Source of the DNA: Euphorbia lathyris
Lineage: Eukaryota > Streptophyta > Magnoliopsida > Malpighiales > Euphorbiaceae
Direction of reading: 5' to 3'
NCBI RefSeq assembly: GCF_963576675.1
Contig: NC_088917.1
Location: 16,582,001 to 16,646,000, forward strand
DNA length: 64,000 nt
Shown here: positions 43,957-55,557 of the stretch, piece after piece
Position numbering within the stretch: the first letter of the stretch is position 1
Layout of the letters: each line of letters starts with the position of its first letter
Position numbers and translations under genes: made by a program
The notes under the pieces: generated by a model
What the model was told of the DNA's origin: nothing
The model's input: the letters and a program-made list of their open reading frames with translations, nothing else
The model's database searches: none

Positions 43957-46135
43957 TAAAAACAGGTTTTATGATACATTACTTATGACATGTCAATATT
44001 TAACTAATCCAAAATCCAAACTATTTTAACTATACATGTATACATGTGTCATAATTATAAACTCCATTATCTTACAAATGATTTTTATGTTGCCATGTAT
44101 ATGGCTAGGTGTAGGAAAATTATATTTTCAAGGTCTTTTATAAGTTTATATATACAATTGTGGGGGTTAATTATAAAAAAAAAGGGAGTGAATTCTTAAA
44201 AATACTAATATATAACCATGTGTAATGGTTTTTGGCGACGAGTCAGCTGTCAACAGACCGTACCGGTGATCGGTGACGACGACGTTTTGGATTAGTTGTC
44301 AACGGATCACATCGATTAATTTTCGGTGACCGACGACGATATTTCGGTAACGAAATTTTATATTTAAATTATTTTTAAAATATTATAGGAATGATTTTAA
44401 GTAAGTTTGGTTTCGATAGTTTTATCAAATTTTAATAAATTTACGAGTAATGATTTAGCGTTTATCAATTACTAATAAAATATAAATTTTAGACTAGTTG
44501 TTCTTTAGATTTTTCAGACTTAGCCGTGTAACGAGTTTAAAAGTATAATCGGTCCAAAATAATTAAGTCAGTTTAGAATTAAGATCTTAGCGACCGAAAA
44601 TACTTCAATAAGAATATTTTGATTATTTTAAAGTGTATTAATAAAATATTTTAAGTAACTTTAATAGTTAGAATTTAAATATATTGAAAATAGAAGGACT
44701 AATATCGATATTTACCAAGTAGAGTCGGTATAGAGTTGAGTATAAAAATTGTACAAGAATTTGAATTTAAAATTAGTCCAAGTAGACTTATGACCCGTAA
44801 CGAGTCTAATTGAACCCTCGGTCGGAACTAAACATACCAATTTAGTGTTACAGTTTACAATTTCGGTGACGAACATAAATAGTCTAATAGAAATGTTCCG
44901 TTTAAAATTTAATTCTATATAATAATTAAGTGACGTTAATTTATCGAATTAAAATAAGTTATAAAATTAGAAGGAGTAATACCGATATTTGTCAATTAGG
45001 TTGGTATAAAGTTAAATATAAAATTGGTACGTGAATACATGAATTTGAATATAAAATTAGTTCAAATAGACTTATGATAATAAACGAGTCTAACGGTACG
45101 TATATTCGGTCTAAAATAGCTATTCGGGGTGACAGATAAAAATAAGTTTCAGTTTTAAATGATTTACGTGGTTTTGAATATATTTTATTAAATCGTTTAA
45201 GATATATTGTTTAAAATATTTATATACTTTTGATTTTGATTATTTGAAGAATAATTATTTATTATCGTGGTATTTTGGAATTTTGGTCGAGAAAATGAAT
45301 TCGATGATCTTATACGAATTGTTTTTGGATTGAGATAGTTATTGCGGTTGTTATTATTTTGGATGATTTTCATGAGTTGTATAGTTTGAAAGATAAATAA
45401 AATATTTTGTCCATCTAGGATTGCCCGGAGGTAGTAGTTGTAAGTTGTAAGACCATACCTAAGGGCGGTATGGCCAGAGTGCACGGCTGGTAGTCCTAAC
45501 GTTAGGCAAGGCGAGATATGAATGAGATATCTTGATTATTAATATGATTTGATGTTATGATAAGCTACACGGGTGGCATTCGAGGATGGACACACACGTA
45601 AATTTTGTATTACGTTTGATGATTTGAATTATAATGTTTTATGTTTGTTTGATTATGAGTTTGATTTGTTAAAGCGGTTTATTCGATTTGATTCGTTTTG
45701 ATAAAACGTTGTTCGATTTGATTTGTTTTGATAAAACGTTTTGATTCGTTTTGATAAAACGTTATTCGATTTGATTCGTTTTGATAAAGTGATTTATATA
45801 TATTAAATTATATAGTAATAAAGTGAAATATACAATTAAGTTATTAGCGAATCAATCAACGTGTCAATAAGTCAAAATGAATTCCTAAGTTAAGAGAACT
45901 ACCTAAAATAGGTAGAACTACGTGGCTTTGATTCCCGGTTTAAAAGATTAAAATATGTTCGGGATACGTAGGAAGCTTGATAGAATTATCAAGTCCAAGC
46001 CAAATAATTAATAAAACTTTAGGTAGTCCAAATGAATTTTTATCTATTAGAAAACAGATTCGTGTTTCAGACCGATAGGCGTTTGTTATCCTATTTTCCA
46101 TTCATACCCGATGCCGATTTGGGTCGGGTGTAACA
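43541..46135. mobile_element. Solo LTR, 2595 bp, probably Ty3/gypsy
   Basis: TGTAACGTCCGTG...GGGTCGGGTGTAACA, TG...CA ends with inverted TGTAAC/GTAACA-like termini. It is flanked by CATGG (43536-43540 and 46136-46140). It contains an (AAT)n tract near 43911-43955 and short tandem repeats of GATTCGTTTTGATAAAACG near 45690-45790. No internal region or coding sequence; the gypsy assignment is by LTR style only. Confidence 0.82.
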
Positions 46136-46358
46136 CATGGCTTGTCAAAAAGGTGACACGGTGTGTCAACCAAATTATTTTAAGCAGAGACTTTGCTCAA
46201 AGGTGACACGACGTATCACCTGATGACACGATATGTCACCTACTGACACAACATGTCACCTTCATTTTCAGCAGTCTTTGCGTTTCCTTGGGCCGTGTCG
46301 CTAGCCTCGGGGAAATTGGTGATGTCCTTCGGTCCCATGTTGGAGATGTCCTCATCAA

Positions 46359-46457
46359 TATGTCAGTGAAAATCCTATAACACACAAAGTTAAGTAAATT
46401 CTTGACTCTAGTGATCGCCGGAAACTTGTTAAGGCGGAACATTTCTAACGAAATTTC
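46359..46457 (-). pseudogene. RRM-like gene fragment, unit 2
   Basis: Only the end of the 5' half remains (MFRLNKFPAITRVKNLLNFV, CYRIFTD) between the LTR end at 46358 and the copia-3 insertion. It starts with the TSD ATATG. Confidence 0.8.
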
Positions 46458-48124
46458 TGTTGGTGTGCCCTAGTTCATAGGCATTGGTTCTTATAAAATG
46501 TATTTGTGTCACATTAATAAAGGCATTAATCTAGTTCATTTATATCTTGTGCTATAATATGAATAGAGAATCCATTGATTGATAATCATAAAACCATATC
46601 CCAAGTCTATTCTATCATGGGAATGATTAGGACCACATACTTGTATATTCGACGACTGCATGGTAGCAATTGATACTAGCCATAACACTTGATAAGTCAG
46701 TTGTGAATATGGGTACATGTTGTATACATGTGACTGGATCGATCCGCCCGAGAAAACTACATGGTGGTTGTGTCATTAGTTTTCTTAAGTAGGTCTCTAA
46801 CTGTCTTCAGACTAGATTTCATTATAATATCAATGTGGGAGCCGGTTCACTTTGACATACGCCTAACAGGTCTGTAACAGGATGCCAAATACGGGTATGA
46901 TTGGGTGAACAGGTGAACACATTAGTATTGATAGTGAAGTGATGGAATTACCACTCACATAACAGTGAGATGATATCACAGGCCACTTGATAAGTGAGAT
47001 TGATAAGTGTGTGGCCACACCCTGATAAGTAGTTTACTTATCTGATTCATTAATCTACTTAAGATCAAGAAATATCATAAACATCAGAGAGGATGACAGC
47101 CGCCATGCCTCTAGTTTATAATATAGATATCAAATGGTAAAAGAAGTTAAGAGATAACTACAGAGTCTCTGCATCTTTAGACTGCTGAAACTCTGTCTTA
47201 GTTAGGGGCAATAATGGTTTGCTAGAACCCACTTACTGTCTGTGAGCCATAAGCCCACTGCTAGCTAAAGACAGTCCCATAGGATCGTGCACATTGAACA
47301 TCTGAGTTAGAACTTATAGAACAGTACACTGGAGGGATGAGATTAATTAATTGGTTGACGGTAAAATGTCAAGGTAATTAATTGGTGGTTAATTGATCGA
47401 TTAATTGATACTTTGTATCAATGTAATTGATTAATGGATTTAGGCGTTGAGTATTTAATTGGTTAATTAGTTTACGGGATGTAATTAATTAATTTGTAAA
47501 TTAATGAAATTGCATTCGTGAATAATTAATCAAACTAATACGTCAATTTATTAATTAGTGCTATTTATTTAATTAGGGTGATTAAATTTAATCTAATTGT
47601 AACTAATTGCATAGAATAAATACTATTGGTATTTATTTAAGTGATTATGTTAGGATTAGATTAGTTTTGTAATTAACCAATTAACCCTAAACCAATTAGG
47701 TTTAGGAATAACTACACTATATATAATAAAAGCCTAAAACCTAAATCTAACCTAATTAACTACAATTCATTCGGCCAACTAAATTTTTTTTGAAGAAGCA
47801 GTACAAAATCGCAGCCACCATTCGTGGCTTGTGATTTTATTGGCTAATTACATAATTCCTCCAGTTCATCCTCCGTTCTTCGGCTAGCACCGGTTCTGAC
47901 TCAATAGCTGTTCGTGCACCTGACTACGGAGATCTTACTACCTTGTGGATTCTTCAGCCGTCTCTAGAAGAGACAGTCCAGGTATGTTTATATCCCTAAA
48001 CGGATCAAAAGGTTTTATTCAATCAATGGCTAACGGACAAAGATCAAATTAAAGGGATTAGAAATAAATTTTAAACCGCAATTCCGCTGCGCTACAGTTG
48101 ATTAACTGACAATAATCCCTAACA
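46458..48124 (+). repeat. 5' LTR of copia-3
   Basis: 1667 bp, TGTTGGTGTGCCC...AATCCCTAACA. Confidence 0.88.
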
Positions 48125-48125
48125 G

Positions 48126-48138
48126 TGGTATCAGAGCC
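48126..48138 (+). promoter_or_regulatory. Primer binding site of copia-3
   Basis: TGGTATCAGAGCC, one base after the LTR, initiator-Met-tRNA type. Confidence 0.88.
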
Positions 48139-49803
48139 ATGGTTTAGTCCGTTTTGATTGATTGAAAAATTAATAAGATTTCATTTTATTATTTTTCCAA
48201 ATCAAGTTTTTGAAATTTCCTATTAATTCCTCGTGTAGAAATTGTTCTAGAAAGTTTTCATATTTTTATTTATGTCTGTATTTTATTTTGTTTGGTTCTG
48301 AAATTATTTTAAATAATTTAAATTATAAAAAAATACAGCAGCGTTTTTTTTATTAAACAGAAAAAAAAATAGTTTCGGACACCGAACAGCAGTCACGGGA
48401 CTGCTGTCCGCGAACAGCAGCCCCGCGGCTGCTGTTGGGCGGATAGCAGCACTGCCGCTGTCTCGGATCCGTTTTGGGTCTAAATTTAGTCTAAATTTAG
48501 ATTATAGGAACTGATTTTAAGTTTTAAAATTTTTCATGGGTATTTTAATAAAATCAGGGCCCTAATACCGTTTAATTTATTAAACGTGTTTTGAATGAAA
48601 ATTAATTGGTATTAAAGCGTTTTTGATTGACATGCATATTTAATTTTAATCGAATTGATAATTTGTGTAAAATTGAATATGGTTAATTTGTGAAATTGGC
48701 CCAATAGACTGTGGCACCGGTTTAGATTGGGAGGGCTAAATTTTAGATATGTGACGACCCTAAAATTAAGTGAGAGCGAAATTGTAATTTTGCATACAAA
48801 TGGATGTTAACTGTTTGGGCCTTTATGGGCCTTAGTCACATATGGTAAAATTGGCGATTTCACCCTAAGTAACTCGGCTTAAATTTATTAGATGATTTTG
48901 GAATGCCATGATCATGCATTATATTTATATGTCTTACCGTGCAGCAATGTGTTATAGAGTTCTATGGGCCATAAATTAAAGTCGGTTTGTAATTTAATTT
49001 ATTTTGGGAAATATGGCCTGCGTGCCATTCTTTCATTAATGTAATTTTAGAATAAATTCTATTTATAAAATTGTAAATGATCGTGAAGAAGCCCAGATGG
49101 TCCAAGCCCATGGTGGGAGCCCAAGGAGACTTGAAGCAAGCCCGTGAAGATTAGATAGTTTATCTAGTTTCACTAGGATGTATTATAAGGCCCATAGAGT
49201 CTCTATGTTTATTTTGATTATACAATTGCTTAGTATAACATGAAATATAAGTAGCAACGATCACCAGATCATCACCCGCGATAATTATATGTTAAAGCCG
49301 TATCACTTAATTAATCCAGATAATGAAATATTGAGTCGCTTAAAAGTGCTTTCCAGATTCACACCTCTTCCTCCCAGGTAGTGCTACAGTGTATGACGTG
49401 CCCTAGCAGGTATGCTGTAGTAATTAGTGGGCCGTCGAGGGTTAGGATACTTCGGTATGGCTAACACGTGTATGGTGGTTGGACTCAACGTGGGTAGCAT
49501 TAGCTCAGAGCGGGCCCTAAGCACAAATAGGCTAAGTGTCACAAAGCCCATCAAACCAAGAGTCCTTAGGGAGGATTGGACAGTTTATCCTACCAAATCG
49601 TCAATGGTCGACGGCGGAGCCCTAGCTCGGTTGATTATTGATGGACTGTGGATCTTGGTCAAGACAGCCAAATAAATATCACCAATAACGAATTAAAATG
49701 GATTATTAATTTGATCTTTGGCTTAAGTCCTTTATTCTAACTCTAATGTAATTTTTCCACGTAGATTAAAATCCACATCAAAATTACACGAAAAGAAAAT
49801 TAA
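48139..49803 (+). other. Long untranslated leader of copia-3
   Basis: 1.66 kb between primer site and gag ATG. It has a GC-rich patch with repeated CAGCAG/GCTGCTGT words near 48380-48460. No coding motif recognised. Confidence 0.55.
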
Positions 49804-50730
49804 ATGGCTGCAACAAGCAACAACTCACTCAGACCACTCCTGGAAAAGGAAAAGCTTTCAGGGACTAATTTCCTTGACTGGTCCAGGAACTTGCAAATAG
49901 TTCTTAGACACGAGTCGAAGGAATATGTGCTGACTGCTGCCTTACCAGCAGCTCGTCCTACAGGTCGGGGCGTAACCGCTGATCAAATGGTGGAGTACGA
50001 CCAACATGTTAAAGATGATAGAGATGTGTCATGCATTATGCTGGGTACCATGGTTCCTGATCTTCAGAAACAGTTCATGGAGCAGCACGCCTTTGAGATC
50101 ATAGATCAACTCAAAAGGATGTTCCAAGATCAAGCTCGTCAGGAAATATACTTGACAACAAAGGCGCTATGCAGCACTACGATGCAAGCCGGGACTTCTG
50201 TTAGCACACATGTGCTAAAGTTGAAGGGTTTTATTGACACATTGTCAAGGCTTGGCTCACCAGTGCCTGCACAACTAGCAGTCGACATCATTCTTGGATC
50301 ACTTTCGGCATCCTACAATCAGTTTATCATGCACTACCACATGCAGGGCGTTGATAAGTCTGTAATAGAATTGCATGGCATGTTGAAACTTGCTGAGCAT
50401 TCCTGCAAGAGGACTCCAAAAGTGTTGCTGGTTAACAAAGGGAACGTGCCTAAGGGAAAGGCCAAGTCCAAGTCCAAAGCGAAAGCCCAAAAGGCCAAGC
50501 CCAAGGCTAGGAAGGTGGTAGCTTCTAAAGGTAGGTTGGCCTCAGCAGATGATATCTGCCATGAGTGTAATGAGAAGGGACACTGGAAAAATGCGTGTCC
50601 AAAGCTAAGGGAGAAACAGAAGGACGAAGCTTCTGGTTCAGGTATTTATGTTATTGAATTTAATCTGGCTATTTTTACATCTTGGGTTGTAAACACTAGG
50701 TGTGGCACTCACATTTGTTCAAATGTGTAG
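49804..50730 (+). pseudogene. copia-3 gag and mutated protease start
   Basis: MAATSNNSLRPLLEKEKLSG opens a copia gag domain (GTNFLDWSRNLQIVLRHESK, YVLTAALPAA, MEQHAFEIIDQLKRMFQDQA). A Lys/Ala-rich run (KAKSKSKAKAQKAKPKARK) precedes the zinc knuckle CHECNEKGHWKNAC (about 50550-50600). The frame then reaches WVVNTRCGTHICSNV, where related elements have a DTG active site. Here it is NTR, so both catalytic Asp and Gly are lost. A stop follows at 50728-50730. The gag part itself is open and full length. Confidence 0.88.
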
Positions 50731-51535
50731 GGACAAAGAAATAGGAGATTGCTGGGATCTGGTGAAGTGGATCTTCGAGTCGACAATGGTGCTCATGTAA
50801 AGGCCTTAAAGATCGGAGATTATTCTTAGAGATACCTAGTGGATTAGTTTTAGAAATTAGAAATTGTTATCTTGTACCTACAATGCGCAGGAATATTATT
50901 TCAATTTCTATGTTGGATATTTATGGTTTTAATTTTAATGTTGGACGTGGTATGATTTCTATACATCGTGGCAATATTGTTTATGGAACCGCATTTCTAG
51001 AAAATGGTTTGTATATCCTTGATATAAAACATAGCGAATCAATCTATAACATAAACGCTAAAAGGATTAAGACTAATGAACTAAATCCTACATATATCTG
51101 GCACTGACGTCTTGGCCACATAAATGAGAAACGCATAACTAGGATTTACTCTAGTGGAGCGCTAGGGTCATTCGACATGCAGTCTTATGACACGTGTGAA
51201 TCTTGTTTAAGAGGGAAGATGATAAAGGCGCCTTTCAGCAAGACTGGTTTAAGGGCCACAGAGCTGTTGGAGCTAATACACTCAGATGTATGCAATCCAA
51301 TGAGCACAAGTGCTAGATCTGGTTTTCTGTACTTTGTTACCTTCATAGATGACTATAGCCGGTATGGGTATGTGTATCTGATGAAACATAAATCTGAAAC
51401 TCTTCTGAGATTCAAAGATTTTAAAAATGAAGTAGAAAATCAACTTGGCAAGAAAGTAAAAGCGCTCCGGTCTGATAGAGGGGGCGAATACTTGAGCCAA
51501 GAGTTTGTCTCATTCTTGAGAGAGTGTGGGATTGT
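50731..51535 (+). pseudogene. copia-3 protease end and truncated integrase
   Basis: After several stops the frame resumes with RRNIISISMLDIYGFNFN and GLYILDIKHSE, then integrase zinc-region and core motifs (RLGHINEKRITRI, YDTCESCLRGKMIKAPFS, LIHSDVCNP, FIDDYSRYGYVYLMKHKSE, RSDRGGEYLSQEF). The third catalytic region (PQxNGVxER) is missing because the frame runs into unrelated array sequence right after RECGIVTEL. A TGA at 51105-51107 also cuts the protein. Confidence 0.88.
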
Positions 51536-51850
51536 TACAGAATTGCATATAAATACACCAGCTTCCTGGGATCAAAGGTACACACACAATATTCTAACCC
51601 TACTCTGTGATTATAGATTATTCTCTCAAGAATATTACTGACTTAGGCATCAGAGTGTCCCCAGCCGATCCCAACGGCGCCTCACATGGAAGGGCTCCGA
51701 TCAAGGATTTTTTCACAAGTTATCAATTGGTGCGGTGATCGTGGAATCCTAAGATTAATAGGATTTACACAAAAAACATAGAATGTCTGCGGAGTTTCAC
51801 AAAGAACAAAACAATGGAGTCAAATCTCAAACCTTGACTCAATCAATACA

Positions 51851-53693
51851 AACATAATCTTCATGAAGAAGATAATGAAAAATATATTAATGGAAAGTTA
51901 CCACTATAAAAAGAAGGAGATGCATTTATAACATCTCAAACCTAATTGATGAATTACATGAAGGGTAAACACCTGTAACTAAATGTTTATAATAAACTTA
52001 AGGGTATGATGGTAAAGATAGAGGATAAGGCACATGTGGGTCATTAAATTATGGAGTAAAATAGCAAAAAGCAGGGACTTATTCGGAATTAAACCAATCA
52101 AGGATGAAATCACCTTGGTGCTGAAATAAAGGTGACATGGCTTGTCAAAAAGGTTACACGGTGTGCAACCGAATTATTTTAAGCAGAGACTTTGCTCAAA
52201 GGTGACACGGCATGTCACCTACTAACACGGCGTCTCACCTGCATTTTCAGCAGTCTTCGCGTTTCCTTGGGCCTTGTCGCTAGCCTCGGGGAAATTGGTG
52301 ATGTCCTTCGGTCCGATGTTGGAGATGTCCTCATCAATATGTCAGTGAAAATCATAGAACACATAGAGTTAAATAAATTCTTGACTCTAGTGATCGCCGA
52401 AAACTTGTTAAGGCGTAACATTTCTAAATAAATTTCGTTCTCCACTATCATAGCGGTGAGAGGGATTTCTGCTGACATTTATAAAGGTATTGTGTTTGCA
52501 TCAAGACATTTCAGACATAAAACAGCTTCGTCTGCAATTGCATTGAGCAAAACATTTGAGAGGCCGATGAGCTTCATAACAATGTTTTTATAGCCATTTG
52601 CTTCGAGCCATAGCCATATGGCCATGACTAGTAGCGACTCTGCTGGATCTTGAATCAAAAGAAACACCATTCGAGAGAAGACCTCTCTATCCATTGCGTG
52701 AAAGGCGTGAAGCTCCTCTGACGTAATTGAAGCCATTGAACTTATAGAAGAGTTATGCTAACCAGTAACTTAAAGAAGAATTATGCTACCCAGAAATTCA
52801 AAGAAGAATTATGTCAAAGATAATTGAGGTTACAGAGTATACTAAGGTGTTTATATAATCATGTTGAATTGAGAGAGTAACTTCCTGCTAAATGTACAGC
52901 TACAAAAATGGGCAAAGTGACAAATTTTTTTACCTTATTGTTGGTAGCCACTGCTGTGTATGAGTAGACATTCCATAAATGGTATGAACAAAAGCCTGGT
53001 TAATATGGTAACATGTTTCTCCTTTATCATTTCTGTTATAAATTAATTGAATTCAGTTTTTTATAATAATAATAACAATAATAGTGAACCTTGATAACAA
53101 CCCAAATTATTCTAGAATCAGGAATAAAGGGAAAATTAATAGAAATAATGGCAAACCATTATTTCCTATAAAGTCGGATTTATGCATTAATAATATGGAA
53201 TTAATGATAATTAATGGAGGATTAATGCAGGGGTCTCTGAATCATTATCAAGGAGGACCCCCAACATTGATGATACTAACATCTCAATTAATACTGAAAC
53301 CCTCAAGTATAACTAAAGTACCATCAAAACCCACATTCAAGGACAATAAAAGGGATTAATGCGATTGTTACAGAATTGCATATAAATACACCAGCTTCCT
53401 GGGATCAAAGGTACACACACAATATTCTAACCCTACTCTGTGATTATAGATTATTCTATCAAGCATATTACTGACTTAGGCATCGGAGTGTCCCCGGCCG
53501 ATCCCAACGTCGCCTCACATGGAAGGGCTCCGATCAAGGATTTTTTCACAAGTTATCAATTGGTGCGGTGATCGTGGAATCCTAAGATTAATAGGATTTA
53601 CACAAAAAACATAGAATGTCTGCGGAGTTTCACAAAGAACAAAACAATGGAGTCAAATCTCAAACCTTGACTCAATCAATACAAACAAAATCT
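51851..53693. repeat. Array unit 3
   Basis: 1843 bp, complete. LTR part ends at 52336, RRM part 52337-52736, second LTR 52939-53558, gag start to 53693. Two palindromic repeat copies near 52199-52239. Confidence 0.92.
52337..52736 (-). pseudogene. RRM-like gene 5' half, unit 3
   Basis: MASITSEELHAFHAMDREVF, SRMVFLLIQDPAESLLVMAI and WLWLEANGYKNIVMKLIGLS are open to the shared TAA at 52479-52481. In the same frame comes MSAEIPLTAMIVENEI through SMIFTDIL, which runs on into LTR sequence (MRTSPTSDRRTSPISPR) to the stop at 52215. Confidence 0.88.
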
Positions 53694-55557
53694 TCATGAA
53701 GAAGATAATGAAAAATATATTAATGGAAAGTTATCATTATAAAAAGAAGGAGATGCATTTATAACATCTCAAACCTAATTGATGAATTACATGAAGGGTA
53801 AACACCTATAACTAAATGTTTATAATAAACTTAAGGGTACGATGGTAAAGATAGAGGATAAGGCACATGTGGGTCATTAAATTATGGAGTAAAATAGCAA
53901 AAAGCAGGGACCAATTTAGAATTAAACCAATCAAGGATGAAATCAGCTTGGTGCTGAAATAAAGGTGACATGGCTTGTCAAAAAGGTGACACGGTGTGTC
54001 AACCGAATTATTTTAAGCAGACTCTTTGCTCAAAGGTGACACGGCATGTCACCTGCTGACACGGCATGTCACCTGCTGACACGACGTGTCACCTACTAAC
54101 ACGGCGTCTCACCTGCATTTTCAGCAGTCTTCGCGTTTCCTTGGGTCGTGTCGCTAGCCTCGGGGAAATTGGTGATGTCCTTCGGTCCGATGTTGGAGAT
54201 GTCCTCATCAATATGTCAGTGAAAATCCTAGAACACATAGAGTTAAATAAATTCTTGACTCTAGTGATCGCCGAAAACTTGTTAAGGCGTAACATTTCTA
54301 AAGAAATTTCGTTCTCCACTATCATAGCGGTGAGAGGGATTTCTGCTGACATTTATAAAGGTATTGTGTTTGCATCAAGACATTTCAGACATAAAACAGC
54401 TTCGTCTGCAATTGCATTGAGCAAAACATTTGAGAGGCCGATGAGCTTCATAACAATGTTTTTATAGCCATTTGCTTCGAGCCATACCCATATGGCCATG
54501 ACTAGTAGCGACTCTGCTGGATCTCGAATCAAAAGAAACACCATTCGAGAGAAGACCTCTCTATCCATTGCGTGAAAGGCGTGAAGCTCCTCTGACGTAA
54601 TTGAAGCCATTGAACTTATAGAAGAGTTACTCTAACCAGTAACTTAAAGAAGAATTATGCTACCCAAAAATTCAAAGAAGAATTATGCCAAAGATAATTG
54701 AGGTTACAGAGTATACTAAGGTGTTTATATAATCATGTTGAACTGAGAGAGTAACTTCCTGCTAAATGTACAGCTGCAAAAATGGGCAAAGTGACAAATT
54801 TTTTTACCTTATTGTTGGTAGCCACTGCTGTGTATGAGTAGACATTCCATAAATGGTATGAACAAAAGCCTGGTTAATATGGTAACATGTTTCTCCCTTA
54901 TCATTTCTGTTATGAATTAATTGAATTCAGTTTTTTATAATAATAATAACAATAATAGTGAACCTTGATAACAACCCAAATTATTCTAGAATCAGGAATA
55001 AAGGGAAAATTAATAGAAATAATGGCAAACCATTATTTCCTATAAAGTCGGATTTATGCATTAATAATATGGAATTAATGATAATTAATGGAGGATTAAT
55101 GCAGGGGTCTCTGAATCATTATCAAGGAGGACCCCCAACATTGATGATACTAACATCTCAATTAATACTGAAACCCTCAAGTATAACTAAAGTACCATCA
55201 AAACCCACATTCAAGGACAATAAAAGGGATTAATGCGATTGTTACAGAATTGCATATAAATACACCAGCTTCCTGGGATCAAAGGTACACACACAATATT
55301 CTAACCCTACTCTGTGATTATAGATTATTCTATCAAGCATATTACTGACTTAGGCATCGGAGTGTCCCCGGCCGATCCCAACGTCGCCTCACATGGAAGG
55401 GCTCCGATCAAGGATTTTTTCACAAGTTATCAATTGGTGCGGTGATCGTGGAATCCTAAGATTAATAGGATTTACACAAAAAACATAGAATGTCTGCGGA
55501 GTTTCACAAAGAACAAAACAATGGAGTCAAATCTCAAACCTTGACTCAATCAATACA
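53694..55557. repeat. Array unit 4
   Basis: 1864 bp, complete. LTR part ends 54210, RRM part 54211-54610, second LTR 54813-55432. It has the longest palindrome array (four copies, 54035-54113). Confidence 0.92.
54211..54610 (-). pseudogene. RRM-like gene 5' half, unit 4
   Basis: Nearly identical to unit 3 (RDPAESLLVMAIWVWLEANG here). Same TAA at 54353-54355, followed by the MSAEIPLTAM frame reading on into the LTR to 54089. Confidence 0.88.

Larger units (their letters stand above)
46458..51535 (+). mobile_element. copia-3: 5' half of a Ty1/copia element, truncated inside integrase
   Basis: LTR 46458-48124, initiator-Met primer site 48126-48138, a long leader (48139-49803), gag, degraded protease and part of integrase. 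The sequence then passes into array-unit sequence at GATTGTTACAGAATTGC (about 51527-51540). No RT, RNase H or 3' LTR is present, so the element lost its 3' half together with part of the array unit. Confidence 0.88.
43251..51850. repeat. Array unit 2, enlarged by a solo LTR and half a copia element
   Basis: Unit sequence is at 43251-43540, 46136-46457 and about 51530-51850. Between these are a solo LTR (43541-46135) and copia-3 (46458-about 51530). The RRM part is cut after about 100 bp (46359-46457). The RRM start, the promoter and the first part of the second LTR are missing. Confidence 0.88.

Noticed and set aside
45420..45500. Possible tRNA-like or structured element in the solo LTR
   Set aside because: Some pairing is possible, but no conserved tRNA arms or T-loop were found.
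53084..53359. 91-codon frame repeated in several array units
   Set aside because: Lies wholly inside the second LTR upstream of its TATA-like box. It is repeated only because the unit is repeated; no domain is recognised.
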